NCBI GenBank assembly: GCA_016207545.1
Contig: JACQPO010000034.1
Coordinates: forward strand, 1 to 12,560
Direction: 5' to 3'
Origin: Methanobacteriota archaeon
Lineage (GTDB): Archaea; Thermoplasmatota; Thermoplasmata; RBG-16-68-12; EA-27
DNA length: 12,560 nucleotides
Shown one piece after another: positions 5,643-11,988 of this stretch (position 1 is its first letter; the number at the start of each line of letters is the position of its first letter). Below the pieces are notes generated by a model. It saw only the letters and a program-made list of their open reading frames with translations, ran no database searches and was not told where the DNA came from. The position numbers were made by a program, and so were the translations under genes.

Positions 5643-6257
5643 ATGGGAAGAGGAACCGTGGCGGCAGGCATTGCGGTGTTGATCGTGGGTGTGATTGTGG
5701 CGGCCGTGGGCGGCCTAGCCCTCCGCGAGGCGGCGCAGGTGGCTAGCGTCGTGGTGGGCGTCGTCCTAGTGGTGATCGGCGCCATCGTCGCCGGGCTCGG
5801 AGGGCGCAGGCCACGGCCCTCAGCGCCAGTCCGTCCGGCCCCCGCGCCGGCGCCCCCGGCGATGGGACCGGACATGCGCCAGATGGTGGCCACGATCGCG
5901 GGATTGCCGGAGGAGAAGCGGCAGGCGATGTTGCGCACGCGCCTGGAGGAGTTCGCGCGGATGGACGACGCCCCGCGGAAGTCCGCGATGCGGATGATGC
6001 TTTCCGCGGCGTTGGACCTGCCGGAATCGAGCTACCGAGCCCTCGCGAAGTCGCGCATGCAAGTCCTCATGGGATTCCCCGAGGGCACCCAGATGAAGCT
6101 CATGCAGACCCACGTGGCGTCCCTCCAGGAGTTGCCGGAGTCGAAGCGCATGAAGGAGATGGGCGTCGTCAAGTCCCTCATCATGGAGCTGCCGCCGGAC
6201 AAGCAGGCGATGATGAAGGGCATGATGGAACGACTCGGCATGCGGATGGAGATGTAG
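5643..6257 (+). CDS. Two-helix membrane protein with six 19-residue Met-rich repeats (protein C)
   Basis: This 204-residue protein most likely starts at ATG 5643, behind GGTGAGG; a GTG at 5634 would add three residues. Two membrane helices at about 6-26 and 33-53 are followed by a Pro/Ala linker (57-73). Six contiguous 19-residue repeats fill residues 87-200. Methionine is extreme: 23 in the protein, 22 of them in residues 74-204. The repeats look helical, with a short L-P-E turn at each start, suggesting stacked hairpins on the cytoplasmic face. The membrane hairpin resembles the separate 57-residue protein at 7302-7475. Function is unknown. A scaffold or a thioether-based Cu(I)/soft-metal binding surface are both possible. 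Confidence 0.85.
   Translation: MGRGTVAAGIAVLIVGVIVAAVGGLALREAAQVASVVVGVVLVVIGAIVAGLGGRRPRPSAPVRPAPAPAPPAMGPDMRQMVATIAGLPEEKRQAMLRTRLEEFARMDDAPRKSAMRMMLSAALDLPESSYRALAKSRMQVLMGFPEGTQMKLMQTHVASLQELPESKRMKEMGVVKSLIMELPPDKQAMMKGMMERLGMRMEM
5901..6242 (+). repeat. Region encoding six tandem 19-residue repeats in protein C
   Basis: Six gapless units start at residues 87, 106, 125, 144, 163 and 182; examples are GLPEEKRQAMLRTRLEEFA and ELPESKRMKEMGVVKSLIM. Leu or Phe at position 2 and Pro-Glu at 3-4 dominate. Unit 2 is degenerate (M-D-D). Confidence 0.85.
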
Positions 6258-6263
6258 TTCGTC

Positions 6264-6413
6264 ATGCCCAAGGAGGCCAGGCCAAATCGCGAGGCGGAGC
6301 GCTGCGAGGTGTGCTCGGCCCCCGCGACCCACCCTGCGGACGATTTCGGCTCGCTGTCTCTGTGCGACGAGTGTTTCCGCGAATTTGGGAACGTCCGAAG
6401 GCGGTGTTGCTGA
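6264..6413 (+). CDS. Mini zinc-ribbon protein, fifth gene of the operon
   Basis: This 49-residue protein starts at ATG 6264, six bases after the stop of protein C. Cysteines are at 14, 17, 34, 37, 48 and 49. The pattern is CxxC, 16 residues, CxxC, 10 residues, and a terminal CC that forms the last two residues. It is the third member of the local family with 1-108 and 2876-3028. The stop is followed one base later by the start of the CopZ-like gene, so the two are translationally coupled. A terminal vicinal Cys pair is typical of thiol-based metal transfer or binding, which suggests, but does not prove, metal exchange with the CopZ-like protein. Confidence 0.8.
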   Translation: MPKEARPNREAERCEVCSAPATHPADDFGSLSLCDECFREFGNVRRRCC

Positions 6414-6414
6414 G

Positions 6415-6987
6415 GTGGTCCGCACGGTAGGCGGGCGCGAGGTCGAGTCCTTTGCCCTCGAGGTCGTGCCCTCTACCTCCTGTCCGGTGTGCGCAAATCC
6501 CGGAATCCCGGTGACGCACCTCGTGATGCGCGCCGCATTGCCCCGCGAGTTTCATCGCGAGTTCGCCCGCGAAGGATTCTTGTTCTGCCCGACGCCGTCG
6601 TGCCCGCTCGCGTACTTCGATAACGCGGAGTCCGCGTACGTCCACAAGGACGAGCTGCGGGTTTTGGTCGGACGCAAGACCGCGGGCCCATCCGCCCCGG
6701 TCTGTTATTGCCTCCGCGTCACAGAGGGGCAGGTTATGGAGGAGGTCGCGGTCAAAGGGTGTTGCCGCACGATGGACGAGGTGGCTGCGGCGACTGGCGC
6801 GCTGTTGGGAAAGGCATGCCACATCGTGAACCCCTCGGGGAAGTGTTGCGGAGACGAGGTGAGGGAGGCGATCCTCAAGGCGTTGAGGACAGCTGGCTTT
6901 TCGGACGACGCCCCGGAGGTACTCAAACTGCTCGAGGAGGATGTCGACCATTGTCGAAGTCATTGCGGCCTGGGCGAGGCGGACTAA
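6415..6987 (+). CDS. CopZ-like Zn and [2Fe-2S] metallochaperone domain protein without HMA domain
   Basis: This 190-residue protein most likely starts at GTG 6415, with GAAGGCGG at 6397-6404 as ribosome-binding site. The N-terminal half matches the zinc domain of Archaeoglobus CopZ: C23-x2-C26, then C58-x4-C63 followed by AYF. The second half is a BFD-like [2Fe-2S] domain with CYC at 97-99, then C135, and NPSGKCC ending at C144-C145. Archaeoglobus CopZ continues into a copper-binding HMA domain; here the protein instead ends in an acidic helix with C180-x3-C184. Extra cysteines C116-C117 are also present. It is the last gene of the operon. The zinc and iron-sulfur domains are firmly recognised. 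Delivery of copper or another metal is inferred, and loss of the HMA domain means another protein must supply that function. Confidence 0.88.
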   Translation: MVRTVGGREVESFALEVVPSTSCPVCANPGIPVTHLVMRAALPREFHREFAREGFLFCPTPSCPLAYFDNAESAYVHKDELRVLVGRKTAGPSAPVCYCLRVTEGQVMEEVAVKGCCRTMDEVAAATGALLGKACHIVNPSGKCCGDEVREAILKALRTAGFSDDAPEVLKLLEEDVDHCRSHCGLGEAD

Positions 6988-7301
6988 GCACGGTGGACGC
7001 TGGGCGCCAAGCGGATTCCGCCGCGAGCAACCCAGGGCCCACGCCTTTTCCGCGGCGTTCCGCAAAGTCCAGAGATCGACCGAGACGCAAGCTCATGGCC
7101 CACATGACTACGCGATTCGGCGCGCCTGGGTCAGAGTTCCCGGCGCCCAGCGTCCTCGGGGGGCTGCAGGGGTTACTGCGGCCGATTTCTCGTTTCCCGC
7201 GGGAATGCGGATTTCGCAACACCCAAGACCCGTGACCGCGCGTCGAGCGAGGAAGCGATTTATTCGAGGACCTGCTGGGACATCTAGGAGGTGAAGAGTT
7301 G
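6988..7301. other. Intergenic region with a possible promoter for the 7302 gene
   Basis: No convincing gene was seen in these 314 bp; the open frames that cross it have Arg/Pro-rich, shadow-like compositions. The stretch gatttatt at 7257-7264 is the best TATA candidate, and a start site near 7285 would place the following AGGAGGTGA in a very short leader. No ATGAA-N6-TTCAT operator is present, so the 7302 gene is probably outside the metal regulon. Confidence 0.4.
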
Positions 7302-7475
7302 GTGAACCGGGCGCAGATTTCCGGCGGGATTGGCGTCGTCCTAGCGATCATCGCGATCGCCGTGGTCGCCGCATCCTCGGCGGAGCTCGCCGCAAAGGTC
7401 GCGGGAGCAGTGGTAGGAGTGCTGCTCATTGCGACGAGTGCGGTTGCGGCATCGGTCAAAGGGCTCCCCACGTGA
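7302..7475 (+). CDS. Small two-helix membrane protein related to the hairpin of protein C
   Basis: This 57-residue protein starts at GTG 7302, seven bases after a very strong AGGAGGTGA site at 7286-7294. Two hydrophobic helices (about 8-25 and 31-51) flank a short S-A-E-L-A-A-K turn. It aligns without gaps to the first ~54 residues of protein C (5643-6257), with M-x-R at the start, G-I-x-V near residue 9, an acidic residue at 28 and VVGV at 37-40. It lacks the linker and the 19-residue repeats. It may be a duplicate that lost the repeats, or an ancestral hairpin. Function is unknown. Confidence 0.7.
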   Translation: MNRAQISGGIGVVLAIIAIAVVAASSAELAAKVAGAVVGVLLIATSAVAASVKGLPT

Positions 7476-8143
7476 AGCCCCCAGGGGTCGTCCGCGGAGC
7501 TCCTCCGTCCCGGCGACCCTCCTTCTTTTGCTCAATTGCGCTCGTAGGAATCGTCAAGGCGCAGCGTGTGCCGAGGTCCTTCTCGGCAGGAGACGAGAAA
7601 GGTGATTCTCGGTGGCAGGCGTTCAAACGACCGTTGCGCTCATTCGAGGCCGAGGTCTGTGTCTCGCGAGCCGCCGCGGACGGTGGCTCCCCGGAGACGC
7701 CTTCCGATCCGGAGTCAGCGTTTCCCCATCGGTCGGCTGCAGAATCCTCGGCGTCCGCCACTCACCCGGCATGGGCCGTCCTTGGTCATCGCGGCGCCAC
7801 CAGTCGTGAATCTCGCCGACCGTTGCGATTTCCGACGAGCTCCACCACGACCCCGTTCCGCGTGGCTGCGTGCAAGGAGGCCTCCATCTCGTCGTCGAAC
7901 AAGCCGGCGTAGAGCCGCTGTAGATGCCACCACAGCACGAGCCAGTGGACGCCGCTCGGGACACCATCCATCTCTTGGGTCCACGCACGACGGCTACTTG
8001 GAGGTGTCATGTGCAAGCAGCAGGCAGAGGCCACATAGTCCGCGGTTACCGCAAAGCTTCGATGCCCTGTCTCCGGTTGGCCCGAGGACCGTTCGCATCG
8101 TGGGGTGTCGCGGTGGAAGACGAAGATAACCGCCTCGCGCCGG
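7476..8143. other. Poorly coding region between the small membrane gene and the ABC genes
   Basis: About 670 bp without a gene that can be defended with confidence. Several open frames cross it, but most have the Arg/Pro/Ser-rich composition of GC-rich shadows. A pyrimidine stretch ccttctttt at 7521-7529 could terminate the 7302 transcript. The only protein-like stretch is on the minus strand at 7786-8010 and is listed separately. Confidence 0.4.
7786..8010 (-). pseudogene. Possible short or decayed gene downstream of the ABC transporter genes
   Basis: From ATG 8010 the minus strand encodes 74 residues with high third-position GC and a Trp/Leu-rich segment, HWLVLWWHLQRLYAGLFDDE, that looks more protein-like than its shadows. 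After about 7830 the neighbouring frame becomes the more protein-like one (VGEIHDWWRRDDQGRPMPGE), which hints at a frameshift. No family was recognised and no clear ribosome-binding site was seen. It may be a real small gene, a remnant, or chance. Confidence 0.25.
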
Positions 8144-9199
8144 TCATTGGGACTTCTCGGCCTCTGCCCTCTCGTTATGCGAAAGGCGAGGCTTTAGCAG
8201 ACGGTATATTCCGAAAAGGGTTCGGCCCATTCGGGGGTTAACGAACTGTTCGGCGTCCGGCTGGTCCGATTCCGCAGGTTGAAACGCCCGTCCCGTCAAC
8301 TTCATGAAGACGTCCTCCAGGGACGGGTTTCGAACCACGACACGCGCGCGATCGATGAGGTTCCCGTATTCCAAGATGCGCTGGACCGCGAGCTGCGGGT
8401 TCGGCGTGAAAATGACGAGGCCGCGAAGGCACTCGACGTTCAACTCTTGGATTGCGGCGCGGTATTCGTCCACCACCTCGGGCCCGCATTCCATGCGGAC
8501 TTCGACGACCTTGGTGTCACGCAGCGCGGATTTCAGCCCCTCAACGGTCCCCACGGCTGCCGTCTTGCCACGGTCCAGGATCGCCACGCGGTCGCACAAC
8601 AATTCCGCTTCGTCCATATCGTGTGTCGTGAGGAGGATTGTCTTACCCCCTGCACGAAGTCGATCGAGGACTCCCCAGAGCTGGCGCTTGGCGCGTGGGT
8701 CGAGCGCATCCGCTGGCTCATCCAACATGAGCACGGGAGGATCGTGGACCAGCGCGAGGGCCATGTTCAACCTCCCTTTCATGCCTTCGGAAAGTGCGGA
8801 CACCATGCACCGCTCCCTCGTTTCGAGCCCCACTTCCTCGAGCAGCTCGCGCACCCTATCGCGGAGCGCATGGCGCGGTAGGCCATACAGGATGCCGTAG
8901 AAGGTGATCACTTCTCGAACCGTCAGGTGCCCGTTGAGCCTCAACTCGTGGGTCGCTAGCCCGATTTCCTTCTGGAGCTGCCTCGCGTCGAGGTAACAAT
9001 CCAGGCCAAGGATCCTCACGCGGCCCCTTGCCGGCCTGCGCTGGCCCGAAAGGATATCGAGGAGGGTGGTCTTCCCCGCTCCGTTCGGGCCGAGGAGGCC
9101 GAATATCTCGCCGCGTCCGGCCTGGAAGGAAATCCCGGAGAGCGCTGGTACGCCCGCATAGAAGAACCAAACATCTTCGGCGTCGACGACCAAGGTCAT
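8144..9199 (-). CDS. ABC-2 type exporter, ATP-binding protein
   Basis: This 351-residue ATPase starts at ATG 9199, six bases after the permease stop, with GGTGAGG as ribosome-binding site. Walker A GPNGAGKT is at 37-44, the signature LSEGM at 136-140 (Glu where LSGGQ usually has Gly), Walker B VLMLDEP at 156-162 and the switch His at 193. The usual Q-loop glutamine is replaced by His84, as in some CcmA-like archaeal ATPases. Residues after about 220 form the accessory C-terminal domain common in NatA/DrrA/CcmA-type proteins, followed by a hydrophilic tail of about 50 residues. It drives the membrane protein encoded upstream on the same strand. Substrate is unknown; drug, lipid or Na+ efflux are typical for the class. 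Confidence 0.93.
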   Translation of the reverse strand: MTLVVDAEDVWFFYAGVPALSGISFQAGRGEIFGLLGPNGAGKTTLLDILSGQRRPARGRVRILGLDCYLDARQLQKEIGLATHELRLNGHLTVREVITFYGILYGLPRHALRDRVRELLEEVGLETRERCMVSALSEGMKGRLNMALALVHDPPVLMLDEPADALDPRAKRQLWGVLDRLRAGGKTILLTTHDMDEAELLCDRVAILDRGKTAAVGTVEGLKSALRDTKVVEVRMECGPEVVDEYRAAIQELNVECLRGLVIFTPNPQLAVQRILEYGNLIDRARVVVRNPSLEDVFMKLTGRAFQPAESDQPDAEQFVNPRMGRTLFGIYRLLKPRLSHNERAEAEKSQ

Positions 9200-9205
9200 A
9201 TTTCC

Positions 9206-10381
9206 TCACCTCTCCCGAGCGAGCAGGTACGTCCCGAATGCATACAGCACGACGGCCATCACCGCCAAGCTGACGAGGGCGCCGCCCACGTCCGTTAGGC
9301 TCCCGCCCGCGACCATCAGGTGGCCGAGCGCCGCGTTCGAATACGTGGTCGGGAACACGTTGCGGAGAACCTGTCCGACCGCCGATTCCTGCACGGGTAG
9401 GATGCGGGAGCTGAAGAACATCATCGGCAGGTTGACGAGCGTCGCGAGGTAGAACACTTCGTCGGCCGTCCGGGAGAGGTGCGCCACGATGAGCCCGATT
9501 CCCACGAGGGCGGAGGCGGCCAGGGCGAGCACCAGCGCAATCTCCGCGGCCGACCCTCCGACCCCAACGTGAAAGACACCCACCGCGATGAGGAACAAGA
9601 TGGCCAGCTGAAGTCCGATGAGCAGGAAGTTTGCCCAAGCATTGCCGAGGAGGAAGGTGGCGCGTCGGATGGGCGCGAGAAGGATGCGCTTGCGGGCGCC
9701 CGCGATCCGGTCCTCGATTGACAGGGCGGCCGCCCCGAGAACGCCCGACCACGCCAGCTGGATACCCACGATTTCCGGGAACAGGAGGTCCAAGGTGCGC
9801 ACACGCTTTGCCGTCAGGAAATCGAGGGAAATGCGGAAGACCCGCCGCATCGTCTCTAGCGCCTGCCGTCCCGCCTCCTCCGACAGGAGGGGCCGAAGGT
9901 CGAGGGTGGGTAGTTGCTCGAAGGTGGACCCACCCGCCGGCGGGGGGAACGGCCCAACTCCCCAGGAATCGAGAGTTCCGTCTTGGAAGAAGGTGACGAA
10001 ATAGTATTGGTCGACGTCCACGAACACAACGGAAATGACGTCGCCGGGTACCACGAACAGCCACGCCTCCGAGGGGGCCGCGCGGGGCGATGGAAAGGCA
10101 CCCACCAGAATCCGCACGTCCTCGGCGGTATAGTTGCGCAGCCTCTCGAAGATTTGAATGACGCTTGAAAGCAGGGGATCGTCGCGGATTTCGTCAACGA
10201 CTCGATCCAGCTCCGAGAGACTCACCGCGGGGATGGTCTGTTCGCCGAACGCCAGGCCAAAGAGCAGTACCAGGACGATCGGCGTGAGGATAAGGAATGC
10301 CAACAGCTTCCGGCGATGACCGATTTGCTCAAGGTGCCGCCAACCGATCGTCGCAGCGAGGCGAAGGAAGGAGGTGCTCAT
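9206..10381 (-). CDS. ABC-2 type exporter, membrane permease
   Basis: Starting at ATG 10381 gives 391 residues, beginning with a basic amphipathic stretch typical of ABC-2 permeases; a longer reading to 10498 adds an unlikely Arg/Pro-rich leader. One hydrophobic helix at about 22-45 is followed by a large hydrophilic domain of roughly 170 residues, presumably outside the membrane. Five more helices follow, ending in a short basic tail. A helical segment with E-D-R-I-A-G-A-R-K-R-I-L-L-A-P corresponds to the cytoplasmic coupling region of this family (E-x-R-x-x-G-x-x). It lies directly upstream of its ATPase. Both form a standard two-gene exporter, not visibly linked to the metal regulon. Confidence 0.88.
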   Translation of the reverse strand: MSTSFLRLAATIGWRHLEQIGHRRKLLAFLILTPIVLVLLFGLAFGEQTIPAVSLSELDRVVDEIRDDPLLSSVIQIFERLRNYTAEDVRILVGAFPSPRAAPSEAWLFVVPGDVISVVFVDVDQYYFVTFFQDGTLDSWGVGPFPPPAGGSTFEQLPTLDLRPLLSEEAGRQALETMRRVFRISLDFLTAKRVRTLDLLFPEIVGIQLAWSGVLGAAALSIEDRIAGARKRILLAPIRRATFLLGNAWANFLLIGLQLAILFLIAVGVFHVGVGGSAAEIALVLALAASALVGIGLIVAHLSRTADEVFYLATLVNLPMMFFSSRILPVQESAVGQVLRNVFPTTYSNAALGHLMVAGGSLTDVGGALVSLAVMAVVLYAFGTYLLARER

Positions 10382-10531
10382 CCTACGAAAGTGGAGTGTC
10401 CTCCAGTACTTGACTTTCACGTGCGGGTTCCACAAGCACGAAGGCCGGAGCCCGTGGGGAGCGCACCGCTTGGGCCGTGGAAGCGGCGTGGTGGGCACGA
10501 GGCCTCCCTGATGGGTCCTTGGGTCCGCATC

Positions 10532-11266
10532 CTAGCCGAAACTCGCCGCGTCCGCGAGGGAATCCAAGGCCGCTCGGTCGAGGTCCTCCACGCGGCCGAA
10601 GGCGGGCACACCGTGACGTTTGTTGAACTCCGTCATGAGCACGACTTCCCCGCACGTTCCTTCCGCCAGCTCTTGGAACAACATCGGGGCCGTCACGTCC
10701 ACTTCGCCGTAAACAACGTGGTCGATTCCCGAGTTCCTCATCACTTCCTCTCGGACGTCCTTCGAGAGGCTCACGAATTCCAGGGCGCCGGTCCCCCCGA
10801 CGACGAGCCGGAACGCGAGATTTCGACGGTCTCGGAGTGTCTTCAACTTGCGAATGAGGGTGCGAAATTCGCGAACCGCGAACGATTCGCTTCCTCCGAA
10901 GTACTGACCGATCTGCGTCAGCGGATTCAGGCCGAGCGGGTTCATGGTCGCTACCCCGACGACTTTCGTGTCCTCGTCGAGAAAGTGGGCAACGTGGTCT
11001 CCGCTGACCGTCGCGACCGCGTCCCTGCCTAGACGGCGGCATAGCGCAGACTCGAGCTTGCGCATTCCATAGGGAGCCCGCATGAGCCGACCGCCGCCGT
11101 ACGTTGGCGGGGGCACGGCGAGGTACTCGAACAGTGCTCGCACGGCCCGGTTCAGGTGGGCCGCGCGCTTAGGATTCGACGGGCCGCAGGCGTAGAAGGG
11201 GGCGTGGGGGAGCTTGCGGAAGTCGCTCGTAAGGGTACGATCGGCCGTCAGGACAAAGCGCGTCAT
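10532..11266 (-). CDS. Cobalamin-binding-type N-terminal domain of MJ_0865-like radical SAM family, lacking the radical SAM half
   Basis: This 244-residue protein starts at ATG 11266, eight bases after GGAGG. It opens with FVLTADRTL (4-12). APYGMRKLESAL is at 64-75, followed by TKVVGVATMNPLGL (100-113), FGGSESF (123-129) and VVGGTGALEF (155-164). These are landmark positions of the N-terminal domain in archaeal B12-binding radical SAM proteins of the MJ_0865 type. GIDHVVYGEVDV at 180-191 corresponds to the end of that domain. In the full family an iron-sulfur motif with three cysteines and the SAM barrel follow. Here the protein stops 40-50 residues later, and no such motif was found downstream in any frame. 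The chemistry is therefore unlikely to be radical SAM; a regulatory, stand-alone binding or degenerate role is possible. Confidence 0.75.
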   Translation of the reverse strand: MTRFVLTADRTLTSDFRKLPHAPFYACGPSNPKRAAHLNRAVRALFEYLAVPPPTYGGGRLMRAPYGMRKLESALCRRLGRDAVATVSGDHVAHFLDEDTKVVGVATMNPLGLNPLTQIGQYFGGSESFAVREFRTLIRKLKTLRDRRNLAFRLVVGGTGALEFVSLSKDVREEVMRNSGIDHVVYGEVDVTAPMLFQELAEGTCGEVVLMTEFNKRHGVPAFGRVEDLDRAALDSLADAASFG

Positions 11267-11418
11267 GCCCACGCCTCCTCTTGGGGACCATCTGCCCTCG
11301 ATGATTATTGGGGAACAAAAGGGCGCCTTGCGGAAAGCGCAAGACGCGAGCGCGAAATTCGAGGAAACCTCAGCCTGAGTCGGCGCGCCGGCCGATTGGA
11401 GGACACGCGCCACTTCGC

Positions 11419-11425
11419 CTTTAAG
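11419..11425 (+). promoter_or_regulatory. Candidate TATA box for the tandem-RAM gene
   Basis: ctttaag is the only A/T-leaning hexamer-scale element in the 220-bp divergent spacer on this strand. A start about 26 bp downstream would give a leader of roughly 35-40 nt ending in the strong GGAGGTGA site. Confidence 0.3.
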
Positions 11426-11487
11426 CCAAAGGATGACCCTATGCCGTGTGCCTGTCGCGCCCCGACCGGGCGGGTAGGAGGTGAGAT

Positions 11488-11988
11488 ATGCAAGAGGCCA
11501 AGGGGGAAGGGATCTTGTTCCTGAAAGTGAAGCCGGGGACGGTGGAGACGGCCCTAAGGGAAGTGCGGGCGAAGGCGGAGGTCACGGAGGCCGATCCGGT
11601 CTTGGGGCCCTACGATCTCGTCATCGCCGGGGCGTTCAAGGACCTCGAGGATTTTCGCCGGTTCTCCGAGGGGATCGTGAAGACGGACTTCTGCGAGGAC
11701 TGCGTCGAATCGATCAGCTTGGAGCGCTGGCGACGGGAGAAGCCCGCGCGCGGCGCTGCCGCGGCCTGGACGTTGATCAAGGCGGAGAACCCGAAGCGGG
11801 TCGCGGAAGAGCTTCGCAAGGTTCCCGCGGTGAACGCCGTCTTCTCGACGATGGGCTCCTACAACGTCGTCGCCAAGTTGGTCGCGAAGAATCCGCGGGA
11901 GCTCCAAGACGCCATCCTGCGGAACGTCCACGCGCTCCCCGGGCTCCGTCGGACGGAGTCCCTGACAATGGCGGGTGAGGAGGACTAA
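11488..11988 (+). CDS. Tandem Lrp/AsnC ligand-binding (RAM) domain protein without HTH
   Basis: This 166-residue protein starts at ATG 11488, with GGAGGTGA at 11477-11484. It contains two copies of the alpha/beta RAM fold. The first (about 8-80) has the landmark G-P-Y-D-L-V-I-A-G at 40-48. The second (about 92-162) has the matching G-S-Y-N-V-V-A-K at 123-130. RAM domains in Lrp/AsnC regulators bind amino acids and drive oligomerisation. No DNA-binding helix-turn-helix is present, so the protein probably acts as a stand-alone sensor or partner of an HTH protein. Cys69-x2-Cys72 near the end of the first domain is unusual. Its stop codon overlaps the stop of the convergent TFB gene by four bases. 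Confidence 0.82.
   Translation: MQEAKGEGILFLKVKPGTVETALREVRAKAEVTEADPVLGPYDLVIAGAFKDLEDFRRFSEGIVKTDFCEDCVESISLERWRREKPARGAAAAWTLIKAENPKRVAEELRKVPAVNAVFSTMGSYNVVAKLVAKNPRELQDAILRNVHALPGLRRTESLTMAGEED

Noticed and set aside
4553..5746. Long plus-strand open frame overlapping proteins B and C
   Set aside because: It is Arg/Gly/Pro-rich and would ignore the membrane helices and the repeat periodicity that clearly belong to the other frame.
7610..7640. A GTTCAAAC string resembling a tRNA T-loop
   Set aside because: No matching acceptor, D-arm or anticodon arm could be drawn around it.
7472..7912. Plus-strand open frame directly after the 57-residue membrane gene
   Set aside because: Ser/Arg/Pro-rich, no domain, no good ribosome-binding site; treated as non-coding.
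10316..11032. Plus-strand open frame opposite the cobalamin-domain gene
   Set aside because: The minus-strand frame carries clear family landmarks; the plus frame has none.
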